Positions 52,600 to 63,306 of a stretch of DNA of 64,000 bases are shown piece after piece. Made by a program: the position numbers and the translations under genes. Source of the stretch: Pseudo-nitzschia pungens (Eukaryota > Bacillariophyta > Bacillariophyceae > Bacillariales > Bacillariaceae); the NCBI GenBank assembly GCA_037355855.1, contig CM074758.1, forward strand, positions 8,591,001 to 8,655,000, given 5' to 3'. Below the pieces are notes generated by a model. That model was given only the letters and a program-made list of their open reading frames with translations. It did no database searches and was not told where the DNA came from. Within the stretch, counting starts at the first letter, position 1. Each line of letters starts with the position of its first letter.

Positions 52600-54193
52600 T
52601 GCTGCAGTCTTCGCCGTCGTCAGCTGAGAAAAAAGGTGGTCGCTTGTTGGAGTCCAAAACTAGAAAATCCATCCACAAGCAGTGGCGACAACTACCTAAG
52701 GTTACCCTTCAGGAGAGATTATGTCTCGATTGCCGTCATACACATCATGTTGATGGACCAATAATCACAAAAAGGTTTTGGTGCATTTTTTGGATACATG
52801 TCACATGCGGGAATGAATCATCATCACGTTTGGCCTGAAATGGCATGAAGTTAGGTTTTCTGTGCGTCGCAAGCACTTGGATGATGCCGGATTATGCAAC
52901 GATGCACATCGACACTCTGAGTCACAATCCTAGCGCGCAAAATTGCTAGGTTAGTACGAACGTACAAACATAATTAGTCCTATGATGTACCTTGGTGTTT
53001 ACATAAGTTACCGGTACCTTACACGGAGTGCGACAGCAGTAGTACCTTCAGTTACCGAATATTGTAGTGATACGGAACATAGTTAGCATACCAGAGGTAA
53101 CCTTACCGACAACTTCTGGACTACGTAAACCTTACCACTGAATGACCACCAACAACGACAGGGAAAAAGATTTCGATCATTCTTCTGCATCATCACTGAA
53201 ATGACAACCAATGAGAGTGAAAGACTTCGTTCATTCTAGATCTATCCCGCCAAATTGAATACGTTGAGCTGCTGCTGGAATCACTCGATGTTTTGGCGGG
53301 AGTGCTAGTTTGCTTAGAACTACTAGTGCTAGTACTAGCTACTACTCCTACTACCCAACCTAGTATTTGTTCTTCGTTTTCGCGGAAATTCTGCTGGATA
53401 TCAACATTTTGAATGGTAGGGAGCCCAGTTTGATTCTTTTTCTTCCGTAATCTCGCCCATCCCCATGATATAGAGTATAACTAATAGTTGATACCTCGTG
53501 AAAAATCTAGGTTCGGATCACCCAGACGATGTCAATTTTGGTAGTTCACGAAAGTTTATCCAACCATGGGAGGTCGTGGTTTCAAGAACAAGCAGGAGCC
53601 AATTCAGTCACTAATCGTCGGTCTCAATTGTTGGGGATTTCTTAGAGCACAACACAACAAGTTCCCTGGGTGACAATTGTTGCAAGGCCCATTGTGGCCG
53701 GCGTGTGGTTTTCGATTTATTTGTTTCGAGAAAGGAACGGGCGTGATTGCAAGACATTGCGTTGCTGTTGGCGTGAAATCCTTGTTCGGACGGCACGGCC
53801 CTCGGTTTTCAGCACGGACATACGAATGAAAGGACGGGATGGATTTCGTCAGAGAGAGCTTCTCGTAGAAATGCTAGAAACACACTCTTGGAAAGACTTG
53901 CAAAATCAATGCAATCCGTCATCCAGAGGGCAGATGTATCGTGTTGTGTTGTGTTGTGTCATGTTGCGCACATGTTTATGGATGCAATGACGACGTTGGA
54001 ATCCATGAATGCGTTCTGCCGCGGTTGGGTCTTCCGTTTGTGTGCCTTCGCATTGGTAGCCTGCCACCATCGCCGCTTGGTTGGGGGCTCCCGTTGTACT
54101 ATCTAGCTCCCGTATCTCGCTGGCCGGCACTCTGCGCTCCGATGCTTGCACTACACTATTACATTACATTACATTACATTACACGACGCTATA
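52600..54193. other. Intergenic region
   Basis: 1.6 kb with no recognised gene. Motif copies: CTAAGGTTACCC at 52697, AAGTTACCGGTACCTTAC at 53003, GGTAACCTTACC at 53096, GTAAACCTTACC at 53126. ACTAGTGCTAGTACTAG at 53320-53340 and (ATTAC)n at 54148-54182. A plus-strand 106-codon ORF (53670-53990) has no family features. Confidence 0.5.
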
Positions 54194-55132
54194 CTAAACG
54201 TCCTCCTTGAATTCGGAAATCCGTCGAATTCCGTCGGCACCCCACGCCGTCGCCATCGGCAGGCTCAACAAGGTCGAGAGGTCGGTGTGCACGGTATTGT
54301 CGATGTCGTTGCAAGTGTCATTGTCATTGTCGTTGTCCCGGTTATTAGGATGTTGATCGTGCAACAGGACACCGCTGGGCTTGCGGCCGACCGGCAGCAC
54401 GGTTTTTGGTCCGGTGGGTTGTCCCCCGCTCGTATTGGCATTCGCATTCGTAGCATCGACATTTGCATTCGTGTCGTGCTGCTTGTGCTTCTGGTACAGC
54501 GCCATTCCCTCCAGGACCTCTTCGAGGTCGATGTCCTCCCGGTCACCGTCGTCGTACTGGACAAAGTACCAGAGCAGTTGCGAGTCGCTCAGGTACCGGA
54601 CCGTTCCGAAAAAGATCTGGTGGCCCGGTTCGTTTCCGTTGTTGGTGTCGGTCGGGAAGGACTTGGCAATGCGTTTGTTGAGGTACTTTTGGGGATTGTC
54701 CATGGTTCGCCTCGCCATCTTGGACCGTTTGTTCTTTCGGATCGTCGACCGCTGCCGAAAGATGGTGTGGACCTCGCCGCGCTGGATGAACGGCCCGAGT
54801 TCACGCATGCGATTCCGTATGGATCGGCTGACGTTTCCGAGCTCCTCCTGGACCTTTTTCGACCACATCTTTTTCTCCTTGACCCAGTCCTCGTCGGGTT
54901 CCTTGTTCTCGTTGTTGCTTCCATCGTTGTCGTTATCGTCATCGATTCCCGGCCCTTTGGGTTTCTCCCCAATCTCGTTGTACAATACCAGAGAGTCTGG
55001 CATTCCGGGGGTTGGTAGAACGCAGGTACAAACGAAGAAAACAAGGAAAAGCAAACATGTTAGAAAGCTGCTCGTGCCCAACCTTCGTGTCCTATCACTA
55101 CTAGTACCATCCAGTCGTGTGTCGCGCGGCAT
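54194..55132 (-). CDS. Tudor-like domain protein
   Basis: 312 codons. The recognisable part is a Tudor/Agenet-like fold near residues 160-215: KRIAKSFP, FFGTVRYLSDSQLLWYFVQY followed by DDGDREDIDLEEVLEG, the arrangement of small methyl-binding or SWI/SNF-associated modules common in diatom genomes. Upstream is a charged helical stretch (KKVQEELGNVSRSIRNRMRE), and the tail is Asn/Asp-rich. The first ~30 residues contain a strongly hydrophobic run (FLTCLLFLVFFVCTCVLP) that would be odd for a nuclear protein. Either the true start is the Met at about residue 44 (MPDSLVLYNEIGEK) or an intron lies upstream; the (CCTAT)n repeat directly precedes the ORF. Confidence 0.65.
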   Translation of the reverse strand: MPRDTRLDGTSSDRTRRLGTSSFLTCLLFLVFFVCTCVLPTPGMPDSLVLYNEIGEKPKGPGIDDDNDNDGSNNENKEPDEDWVKEKKMWSKKVQEELGNVSRSIRNRMRELGPFIQRGEVHTIFRQRSTIRKNKRSKMARRTMDNPQKYLNKRIAKSFPTDTNNGNEPGHQIFFGTVRYLSDSQLLWYFVQYDDGDREDIDLEEVLEGMALYQKHKQHDTNANVDATNANANTSGGQPTGPKTVLPVGRKPSGVLLHDQHPNNRDNDNDNDTCNDIDNTVHTDLSTLLSLPMATAWGADGIRRISEFKEDV

Positions 55133-55137
55133 CCTAT

Positions 55138-55190
55138 CCGATCCGATCCGATCCTATCCTATCCTATCCTATCCTATCCTATCGCATCCC
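55138..55190. repeat. (CCTAT)n pentanucleotide repeat
   Basis: GATCC units grade into a perfect run of CCTAT pentamers between the Tudor-like gene start and the 3' end of the CoaX gene. Confidence 0.9.
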
Positions 55191-55206
55191 TATTGTCATT
55201 ACATTC

Positions 55207-57379
55207 TTATTCACACGCACCATACAGCTCCCGGAGAGACAGATCCTTTTGGATCCCATTGTCGAACCGGGCGTGAAAGATGTACCCCTCGATGAGGAAT
55301 TCGTCCGGCGTCGTGTGGTAGACGCATCCCCTCGAAAAGATCTCGTCGCGGTCGATGGCCGGTGCCGCGATCCGGAGGGCCTGGATCTTGAGCTTGAGGT
55401 TTTCCTCCGGCGTGACGGGCTTGGCGCAAAACTTTTCGTGGAGGAGGTTGCCCAGCGCGTGCGGGACGAGGTTCTTGGCGCTCTTGAGTTCCGTGAGGGG
55501 AGCGGTCGACGAGAAGCGATCGGGAGCGGGATGATCGTCACTGCGATGATTGTTGTTGTCATTATTGTTATTGTCATTGTTGTTGTTATTGTCATTGTTG
55601 TTGTTGTTGCCGCCACCAAGCGCCACGATTCCCGAGGCATCGGCCTGGAGGAGATCGTAGAGGAATTTTCCGTCTCCCCCCGTAACAATGACCGGAAACT
55701 TTTTGGGTTGTTTCGGGGATGCCTCCGCGGTGGCTTCTCCTTCCGCCGTGATGGCCGTGGTGGAGGAAGACGACGATGACGACGACAACAACGACGACGA
55801 CGATCGGAATCGAGCCTCGAATTGCGAAACAATGTTCCGCAACTGGCACGCCAGTTCCGAGCACACGGGAGAAATCTTGATTCAAAGAACACCAACACCA
55901 AAAACAAAAAATAGCAATAGGAAACAATTCCATTTTTTTCGTCAGCGACTGCGACTGTCACATCGAAGAATCGATCGATCGATCGTGCTTTCCGATAGCA
56001 AGACGGGCATTCCAATTCCGTCATTGTTGCTTCCTTGTCATCTTGTGGTTTCGCGTTCGCGGTGTCACTTACCATTGCCAGTTCCGTGTCCCTCGCAAAG
56101 AACGGGAGCGGTGTCTTGGAGGCAATTGCCCCCTCCACCACCGACTTGAATTGCTTGTGATCGATCTCCGGCAGCGCCCCCGTGTACTCCGCCAGCGAGT
56201 GCAGCCGGATCTTGACTCCCGGGCTGATGCCCCCCCCGACGATGTTGCCGCTCCCGTCGATCGCGCTGTACGTCATGGCCGTCCCCCCGTCGATCACCAG
56301 GGCGGGCGTGCCGTAGTGGACCCGGGCGCCGTACAGAGCGGCGGCCCGGTCCACCCCCATGGTCGGATACAATCCCTGCTCGGGCGAAAAGAAATCCGTG
56401 TTGCGGAGCTTGAAGATCTTGGCGGGAACGTCCCGAAACATGAAGCAGATTTTTTTTTCGACGGCCGGATTGGACGAGATCACAAAGACGCTGATTCCGG
56501 GGGCGTCCCGGCGGGCGGCGGTCTCGCTCACATTGCGGAGGATGCATTCGCGGTTGTCGTGTTCGCCGTGATGGAGTTCGTTGTCGTTGTCGTTGTCGCT
56601 GTCTTCTCCAAAGATCAGGGCGTGGGCCTGGCTCACGACGTGGGCTTCCAACAAATCACAGGGTTCCTCCTCTTCGTAGGATCCTTCGTTTTGGTCGTTG
56701 TGCGGCGTGCTAATTATTATTTTTTCGATTGTGTTGTTGAATTGAATTGTATTGAATTGTATTGTATTGTATTGGAATGCCATGAATTGTTGTAATAATA
56801 TTCGATATTGTATAGTCGTGCGTATGGCGAGCGATCGGATCGGAATTTGTAATTTGGTGTGGAGCACGATGTGAGTCAAAAGTGAGATTGTTGATTGTTC
56901 ATTGTGCGGGAGCGAGCGAGAACCAAAATAAACAAGAACATATTGTTCCAACGTTGGTGTTGCGCTCGTTGCTACTGGACCACAGCATCAGTTTGCACAT
57001 AACACCATTATTATTTCATAATAGCACAGAACATCACATAATTGCACATGAGATTAAATCAATCCCATTACTTGTACTTCATTTCATTCTTGACACATCA
57101 TACTCACTGCCAAAAAATAATGGGTCGGAACTTGTTCAAGCACCCATCGTGCAACGTCCAATGCAGCCGAGAATTTCCACAAATAATGGTGATGACGTTG
57201 TGCTCGAGAGCGGAGGGAGTGTCCCTCGGAAATTGGGCGTAGTCGATCGTCGTCCGGGGATGGCCATTGTTGCTTTTGGTGTTGTTGTGGCTGCTGCCGC
57301 TGCCGTTGCTGTTGCTGTTGCTTTTTGTGGACTCCATCGTATCGGTTTCTGTATCATACAGAACTCTGAACGGTGGCAC
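55207..57379 (-). CDS. coaX: Type III pantothenate kinase (CoaX)
   Basis: Phosphorylates pantothenate, first step of CoA synthesis. Three exons: 57108-57379, 56073-56709 and 55207-55875. Donors are GTGAGT and GTAAGT; acceptors ATAATTAG and AATCAAG; phases 2 and 0 close the frame at 526 codons. Motifs: the P-loop-like CGNSRLHW (residues about 67-74, exon 1), YPTMGVDRAAALYGA, VIDGGTAMTY with the metal-binding Asp, and GGGISPGVKIRLHSLAEY (exon 2). Exon 3 carries GGDGKFLYDLL, then an Asn/Asp repeat, an acidic linker and a ~120-residue extension (SAKNLVPHALGNLLHEKF, YHTTPDEFLIEGYIFHARFD) not seen in bacterial CoaX (about 250 residues). The N-terminal 60 residues are Ser/Asn-rich. Bacterial-type enzyme in a eukaryote, so probably a transferred gene. 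Confidence 0.9.
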
Positions 57380-57844
57380 GAGTTAAGTTTTGCTTGTGGC
57401 AATCGGACTGAGATTGCGACTGCGACTGCGACTGTGAGCAGTGCGACAACCCAGAGGACGAAAGGAAAATACACTACGAGTGCAAGTAAGGTGTAATCTT
57501 GTGCATTCAATCGAGCATCAATGATTTTTGTATTTTTGTACATAATATTATCTTACGATACGGTAGAGCAACAATAAGGGGTAACCTTATGTACAAGTGC
57601 GAACATACCACCAAAGAAAAAATACATAGGTGTAGACCTTATTACAAAAAGCTTCTTCCACTAATGGTAACTTATGTACACCTTGAATGGGGAAGTGAGT
57701 CTGCGGGAAATCATGTTTTCCTACAATTCGTCCTCCAAAAAACATGTGTTGAGGGAATCGAAACTACATTTAAGGGGGAATTCCCACAGAACCAAAAAAC
57801 GCTCCCGCAGAAGCAAAAAAGCTCCCGCAGAAGCAGCAAACGCT

Positions 57845-57949
57845 CCCGCAGACTGCGGGAATTTATTTTTTTTCCCGCAGACACCAATTTTGAACAAAAA
57901 AAAAATTGGTGTCTGCGGGAAAAAAAATAAATTCCCCCAGTCTGCGGGA
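57845..57949. repeat. Hairpin with CCCGCAGAC arms
   Basis: Arms of about 47 bp (57845-57892 and 57903-57949) pair almost fully: CCCGCAGACTGCGGGAATTT on one side and AAATTCCCCCAGTCTGCGGG on the other, separated by a poly-A loop. Preceded by tandem GCTCCCGCAGAAGCAAAAAA units (57800-57845). Confidence 0.9.
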
Positions 57950-57959
57950 AAGTGCCCAA

Positions 57960-58085
57960 AAAACTGGACCAGCATATAAAAAATTGGAGCAAGCTTAAAT
58001 ACACTGGAGTAAGCTTAAATACACTGGATCAAGCTTAAATAAATTGGATCAAGGCTTGAATACACTGGAGCAAGCTCAAACAAAT
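57960..58085. repeat. ~21-bp TACACTGGAGTAAGCTTAAA tandem repeat
   Basis: Five to six imperfect units of the type AAATACACTGGAGTAAGCTT with ATTGGATCAAG variants. Confidence 0.85.
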
Positions 58086-58502
58086 TGGAGTAAGGTTACC
58101 GTAGCGGAGTTTTGGCGAGCTTTCGAAATGCGATTCAAATGTGCTTCTGATTTCGCCGACAACGACGACACGAATCCGACAATCCGACGATTCCACCATG
58201 GTGAACAACATCCCCAAATCCTGTTGCAACACACCCATTGAACCCATTTTCCTTGTCCAGAGCACCCCTTGCATCGAGAGTGTGTTTGAGCCCTTTTTTT
58301 CTGCTGGAAAAAGTTGATTCGTGTCTCCACCACCAGTTGTCGCGTCTCCACCACCAGTTGCTGATTGTCACGTCTTCAGCGTGCGTGTCCAGTGTCCCTA
58401 CCACCATTGTCGATTGTTACGTCTCTAGCACCACTGATCGACCGGCCCGGAACCTGTCACAGCAAGACCTGACAAAACGGACACAACGATGACGACGATG
58501 AT

Positions 58503-59130
58503 TGTCGCGTCTCCACCATTGTCGATTGTCGATTTTGGTTGTATTTCTTAGAGGTAGTTTAGATTTTGCTTTTGCAAGTTGCAAAAATAGAAATAATGAA
58601 GCCCTTGCTGCTTGCTGCTGCTTGCTAGTATATTAATCGATTTCTTTTACAAGATCAATCGATTCGTGTTTTGGTGTTCCGGTTTTCATGCAACATATGT
58701 TCGATATCCACCCCTGTAAACGAACAATAACTAAAGACAACTCTAACCTACCAGATTACAAGCACGTCGGTCTTCAATCCCATCAGTTCTTCTATACTTT
58801 GCGGCGCCGGTCAACTTCAATCCCACCATCTGGACGTCCAAGGTTTTCTATTGTACCTATGTTCGATATCCACCAATGGAGATGAATATAATCGATTCCC
58901 ACAAGTGTTCGATACTTAGATGTGGGAGTGACGTGGGAGTGACACTGCCGGCGGCGCTATTAGTACTGGTGGAGCAAACAAAACACGAATCGATTGATTG
59001 CTCTTGCAAAAGAAATCGATCCGGCAACAAGCAGCAGCAAGCAGCAAGCGCTTCATTATTTCTATTTTTGCAACTTGTTGCAAAAGCAATCGACAATGGT
59101 GGAGACTCGACAATCGACCATGGTGGAGAC
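58503..59130. repeat. Long inverted repeat around 58.5-59.1 kb
   Basis: The left arm (about 58503-58675) and right arm (about 58977-59117) are inverted copies: TTGCAAAAATAGAAATAATG at 58578 is mirrored by CATTATTTCTATTTTTGCAA at 59053, and AATCGATTCGTGTTTTG is mirrored by CAAAACACGAATCGATT. The arms share a (GGTGGAGACTCGACAATCGA)n minisatellite, three copies at 59096-59165. Confidence 0.8.
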
Positions 59131-59228
59131 TCGACAATCGACAATGGTGGAGACTCGACAATCGACAATGGCGCTCAGCGCTCTATTACAACCCCGGGGT
59201 AGGTTCCATCCTCACTGTACCCGCAGTG

Positions 59229-59385
59229 AGCAAACGTCTGCTGCTTGCTGTCCCCCCTGTGTTATCGACGCGTTGCTGCTTGCTGTCCTCCCTGTATTAT
59301 CGACGCTTTGCTGCTGTTTGCTGCTTGCTGTCCCCCCTGTATTATCGACGCGTCGCTGCTTGGGACAACAAGCAGCAACGCGTCG
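59229..59385. repeat. ~50-bp tandem repeat (GCTGCTTGCTGTCCCCCC type)
   Basis: Three units of GCTGCTTGCTGTCCCCCCTG followed by TATTATCGACGC, the last one running into its own inverted copy (ACAAGCAGCAACGCGTCGAT). Confidence 0.8.
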
Positions 59386-59564
59386 ATATGTAAAACCCCC
59401 GGGGGGGACACTTGATTGATAAGAATTACGAGTAAGTTTAGTGGAGTTTTGGCGAGCTTTCGAAATGCGTGTACCCCATAAGGTTTACGGTACCGGTACC
59501 GGTACACCGATGGATAACATATTCAGGCAATAGATAGATAATTGAGTGTATTACTACACTTAAC

Positions 59565-59815
59565 CGTTCCCGCAGCGTTAAAAACGTTCCCGCAGCGTTA
59601 AAAACATTCCCTCAGCGTTAAAAAACGTTCCCTCAGCGTTAAGAACGTTCCCGCAGAAGAAAAAATGCTCCCGCAGAAGCAAAAAACGCTCCCACAGAAG
59701 CAAAAAAATGTTCCTTCAGCTGAGGGAAAAAAAACAAATTCCCGCAGCCCACAATTTTGAACCCAAAAAAAATTGGTGGCTACGGGAATTTGTTTTTTTT
59801 TCCCTCAGCTGCAGG
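59565..59815. repeat. CGTTCCCGCAG tandem repeats ending in a hairpin
   Basis: Five CGTTCCCGCAGCGTTAAAAA-type units (59570-59660), GCTCCCGCAGAAG units, then a hairpin with arms at 59716-59758 and 59770-59812. Same sequence vocabulary as the 57.85-kb hairpin, so they are copies of one element family. Confidence 0.85.
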
Positions 59816-59894
59816 AGTTTTTCCATTTTGAGGGAGAAACGGTAATTCTTGAAGGAAAATTGGATCATACTACATACGTATCGCTATGACGTAC

Positions 59895-60000
59895 TGAGTC
59901 TGCGGGAATTTATAATTTTTCACGAAAGTGGTACAAATATTTTGGGTACCCCAAATATTTGTACCACTTTCGTGAAAAATTATAAATTCCCGCAGACTCA
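59895..60000. repeat. 106-bp near-perfect palindrome
   Basis: TGAGTCTGCGGGAATTTATA (59895) is mirrored by TATAAATTCCCGCAGACTCA (ending 60000), with a GGGTACCC centre; one single-base difference between arms near the centre. Confidence 0.92.
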
Positions 60001-60287
60001 GTTGAGCAAGTGACTTTCTCTTAAGTACTACAAAATTCTTATCAGCTGTCCCCCGGTTCTACGTCCCCGACTACTAATTTCTACTGAAACCCGGGGACAG
60101 CTGACAGGAATTCTGTAGTATTCAAAATCATGTCATTGGTGTCATAATTCTTCACTGTACACTTACACGTACGAGTACCATTGAAAACTGGACGTGGGTC
60201 GAAACCACACTTCTGAAAAGTGCGAATATCGAATATACACTTTTTTAACTTTGCTACTAGTAATACCGTACTTACACTCCTACCCAC

Positions 60288-60370
60288 GGAAACTACCAAC
60301 AACAACCCCAACAACCCAACAACCCCAACAACCCCAACAACCCAACAACCCAACAACCCCAACCCCAACA
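60288..60370. repeat. (CAACAACCC)n minisatellite
   Basis: AACAACCCCAACAACCC units repeated about nine times, degenerating into CCCCAACCCC. Confidence 0.9.
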
Positions 60371-60758
60371 GTGTTAAGAGTGGCGTGGTCGAGGTGCAAG
60401 TGTTTCGGTGGTGATTCGATTGCTAGAGAAGAACATGGGTAATGTATGTACCGGTAGTTTAAAAGTGTGGGAAAAAAGTGTGGATTAGACCTAAAATAAG
60501 TGTGTTAACGAACGGGTACCTTGAAAACTAAACAATACAACATATCAATCCATAATTCCATCCTCCGCCATCTACCATAATATTATTATCATCACCTATT
60601 GCGAAGAACATTCTGGAAATTGCAGTGAATGATGTTGTATGATCTACTGAATTTGGTACGGTAATTACGCGTAGAATCAATCCTATCCATATTATTTTAC
60701 AGTCGTTTGTTCGTTCGATCGATCGGACCGATCGATCGATCCACGAACCAAGAAGCGA

Positions 60759-63306
60759 CTACAACCTCGCAGCCGTCCCCGCCGTTGCCTTTGCAAAGAC
60801 ACCCGCGCCGCCGACGATGAGGCGCCTGAGTTCCGGATCGTAGGCCGGACCGGGGTCGACGGCGTTGAGGGGATCCTTCTCGGCCGCCTCCAGGATGTGG
60901 GGGTACACGTTCCCGTCGGAACGGCCCAGCGCCGATTTCAGGCGGAAATCCGAAAAGTCCGGTGCATCGACGAGGGCCACGGCGTTGACGCGAATCACGG
61001 CGAGTTGCTCCATGACGCTCCGGGAGACCCATCGTCCCTGGTTCGGCCGGAGGTACCCGTCCTCCAAAAAGTCGCCGAGGTCCTTCTCCATCCAGTACAG
61101 GGCAAACAGCCGCGCCATGTCCTCCAGCACGTCGGCCTCGGCCTTGCCGATCACGCCGGTGCGGAGCTCGTTGACGATGCCCTCCAGGTTGTTCTTGAGG
61201 AGCAAAAAGAGGGAATACGCCTTGGAGGCCTTGGCCATGGCCACCAGGGCGTGGTTCCAGGCCGTCTGCGGGCTCTTGCCGTTCTCGAGCGTGTCCTCGC
61301 GGAGCTGCTGCGCCACCACCAGCAACAAACGGGCCGCCCGGTGCCGAAAGGCTTCCAGCAGCACCGGGAACCGGCATAGGTCCTTCGCCATCACCGCCGA
61401 GCAGCGCTCGGTCCCGCCGCCCCTGCTCAGAAGGGCCCGGAGCGACGGCACGAGTGCAAACGAGTTGCAGGCCTCGTAGCGGTCGACTCCCTTGCCGGTC
61501 TGGACCGCCGTCACCAGCTTGAGCAACACCCGGATGACCTGCTGGGGAAGCATGTGGTTGTCCCCCTCCACGGTGGGGCTCTGGAGGTACGTCGTGAAGA
61601 GCTCGGGGAGTCCCGAGCACGCCAGGAATCCGTGGCCGCCGCAGGCCTTGCGGCACTCCTCGATGCCGTCGGCGGTGATCATCGTCGTAAAGGACTTGAA
61701 GGCAGACGAGGACGCGTGCACGTCCGCGACCTCTTCCTTGAGGACGGGCCGGTGGGCGAGGACCTTGTCCTCCATGGCCTTGAGTTCGTCGGCCAGCTTG
61801 CGGCCCGTGAAAAAGGTGGCGTACGAAAATGCCAGTAGCGGGAAGATCCGGTGCTGTTGCTGCGTGTAATCCAGAACCTGGAGCTCCTTCCTGCCGTCCT
61901 CCGCGAATCCCTGCTTGCGGACCGCGGAATACCGGATCGTGATGGCGCAGGCCATGGCGAGGCACTTTGCGGCTCCGGTAACAATCTGGGACCGAACCTG
62001 CATCATGGTGATGTAGGAAATCTTGGAGGCGGCCTCCGAGATGATTTTCTTCTTGTAGTTTCCGTTCTCGTCGACGGTGGCAAAGCGCATGGCCATGTTG
62101 CGCCGGGGGATCATCACGTTGCGAAACTCGGCGAACCCGTTGTCCATGTTGTTGTATCCGATCTTGGGTCCGATGTCGCCGGTTTTGACTCCCGGGAGGA
62201 GTGTGTGGTCCTCCATGGATCGGAGGGGCACCAAAAAGTTGTGGATCCCGTGGCGTTTTCCCTTGCCATCGATCAGCTGGGCAATCACCATGGCGTGCTG
62301 CAACGAAAGAAAAGAAACGAAACGAACGAAACGGTGAGAGGAGGAACACAAAAAGGAACGCCACGGCCAAGCACAGCAAGGGAATCCCGTGATTGTTTTG
62401 CGGTCGCTGTTGCCATCTAAAATACCATGCAGCACCATTCCACAATGCTTCGTTGTCTCGTGTTCGACTCACATTGGCGGTTTTCCCCAGCGTTCCCGGC
62501 CAAAATTTGCGGCTGGTGAGGGTGGGGACTATTGATGATCCAGGATCCTCCTTTTTGTCCTCCCTTGGATTCGGGAAGAAAGGTGGCGGTGGTTTCCAGC
62601 GCGCGAATGTTGGACCCGTGCCCCAGCTCGGTTTGGGCGTAGCAGCCGATCATTTTCCAGTCTCGACAGAGTGGCAGCCAGCGGGATTGTTGCTCCTCGT
62701 CGCAGAGGACTGACGATGTTGGGCACAAACATGACCCAGTGCAGCGCTGAACGAGACAAGTTGTGCGACACGATGGTATTGTTTCGGAACCAAACTAATG
62801 TCGAACGCCGTTGGTGAGAAAGAAACAACCACAAAATCAAGTGCATATCGCGTCGCATTTTATTCTACATCATACCAGCCCGAATTGATATTGTGTTTGC
62901 TGTTCTTGCATAAACTTTCACCGCCTCCACGACACAAAATCAGCTCTCTTTAGTGTGTGTTCCTTTCTCTCGCAAACTTACCCAGCGGAATATCGTCGGC
63001 CACCGCTTCCAGAATCGTCTGAAAGTCCTTGCTCTCTGTGATGCGCCCGTGGCATTCGTCCCCGATTCCCAGCTTGCGGCAGATCTCGATCAGCCTCACG
63101 CCCTTGGCCATGCCCCGCTTGTGCTTCTCGGTCCGGTGGAGGTAGTGGTTGTTCTCGTTCGAAAAGATCCCCGTCGGATCGGTCGCAATAACTTTCTCCA
63201 GGTAGCGGCGGCGCTCCGTCTTGGACCGGCCCCCGTCCAGGACGTGCGTGATTTTTTCCACGTCAAAGGTGGCGTTGGAGCGTTCGCGCTTCAGGTCCGG
63301 ATTCAT
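60759..63306 (-). CDS. Peroxisomal acyl-CoA oxidase
   Basis: First enzyme of peroxisomal beta-oxidation; FAD-dependent, produces H2O2. Exons 62982-63306, 62473-62746 and 60759-62297; donors GTAAGT and GTGAGT, acceptors TCGTTCAG and GTTGCAG. The N-terminal MNPDLKRERSNATFD is the family start. Exon 2 has the nucleotide/substrate-binding IGCYAQTELGHGSNIRALET and TLTSRKFWPGTLGKTAN. Exon 3 has GFAEFRNVMIPR, GGHGFLACSGLPELF and the catalytic-Glu region SPTVEGDNHML. The C-terminal Ala-Arg-Leu fits the PTS1 peroxisome signal. Exon 2 needs two +1 displacements, at about 62708 (AGT C CTC) and at 62524-62527 (CCCC run), because the conserved blocks switch frame there. With these two bases discounted the gene closes exactly at 712 codons. 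Confidence 0.9.

Larger units (their letters stand above)
57380..60758. other. 3.4-kb repeat-dominated intergenic block
   Basis: No gene recognised. Holds several foldback structures and minisatellites listed separately, GGTAACCTTATG at 57580, GTAAGGTTACCGTAG at 58089, and a 27-bp direct repeat GGAGTTTTGGCGAGCTTTCG plus AAATGCG at about 58108 and 59440, which brackets the block 58.1-59.5 kb. Short ORFs here are repeat-derived. Confidence 0.6.

Noticed and set aside
60697..62472. 591-codon minus-strand ORF in another frame of acyl-CoA oxidase
   Set aside because: Arg/Gly/His-rich; the frame ending at 60759 carries all family motifs.
1163..62746. A claim that all frame changes are stop-codon-triggered frameshifting as in Euplotes
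   Set aside because: In acyl-CoA oxidase, DDRGK1 and photolyase the conserved blocks change frame well before any stop, so a single stop-linked mechanism does not fit.
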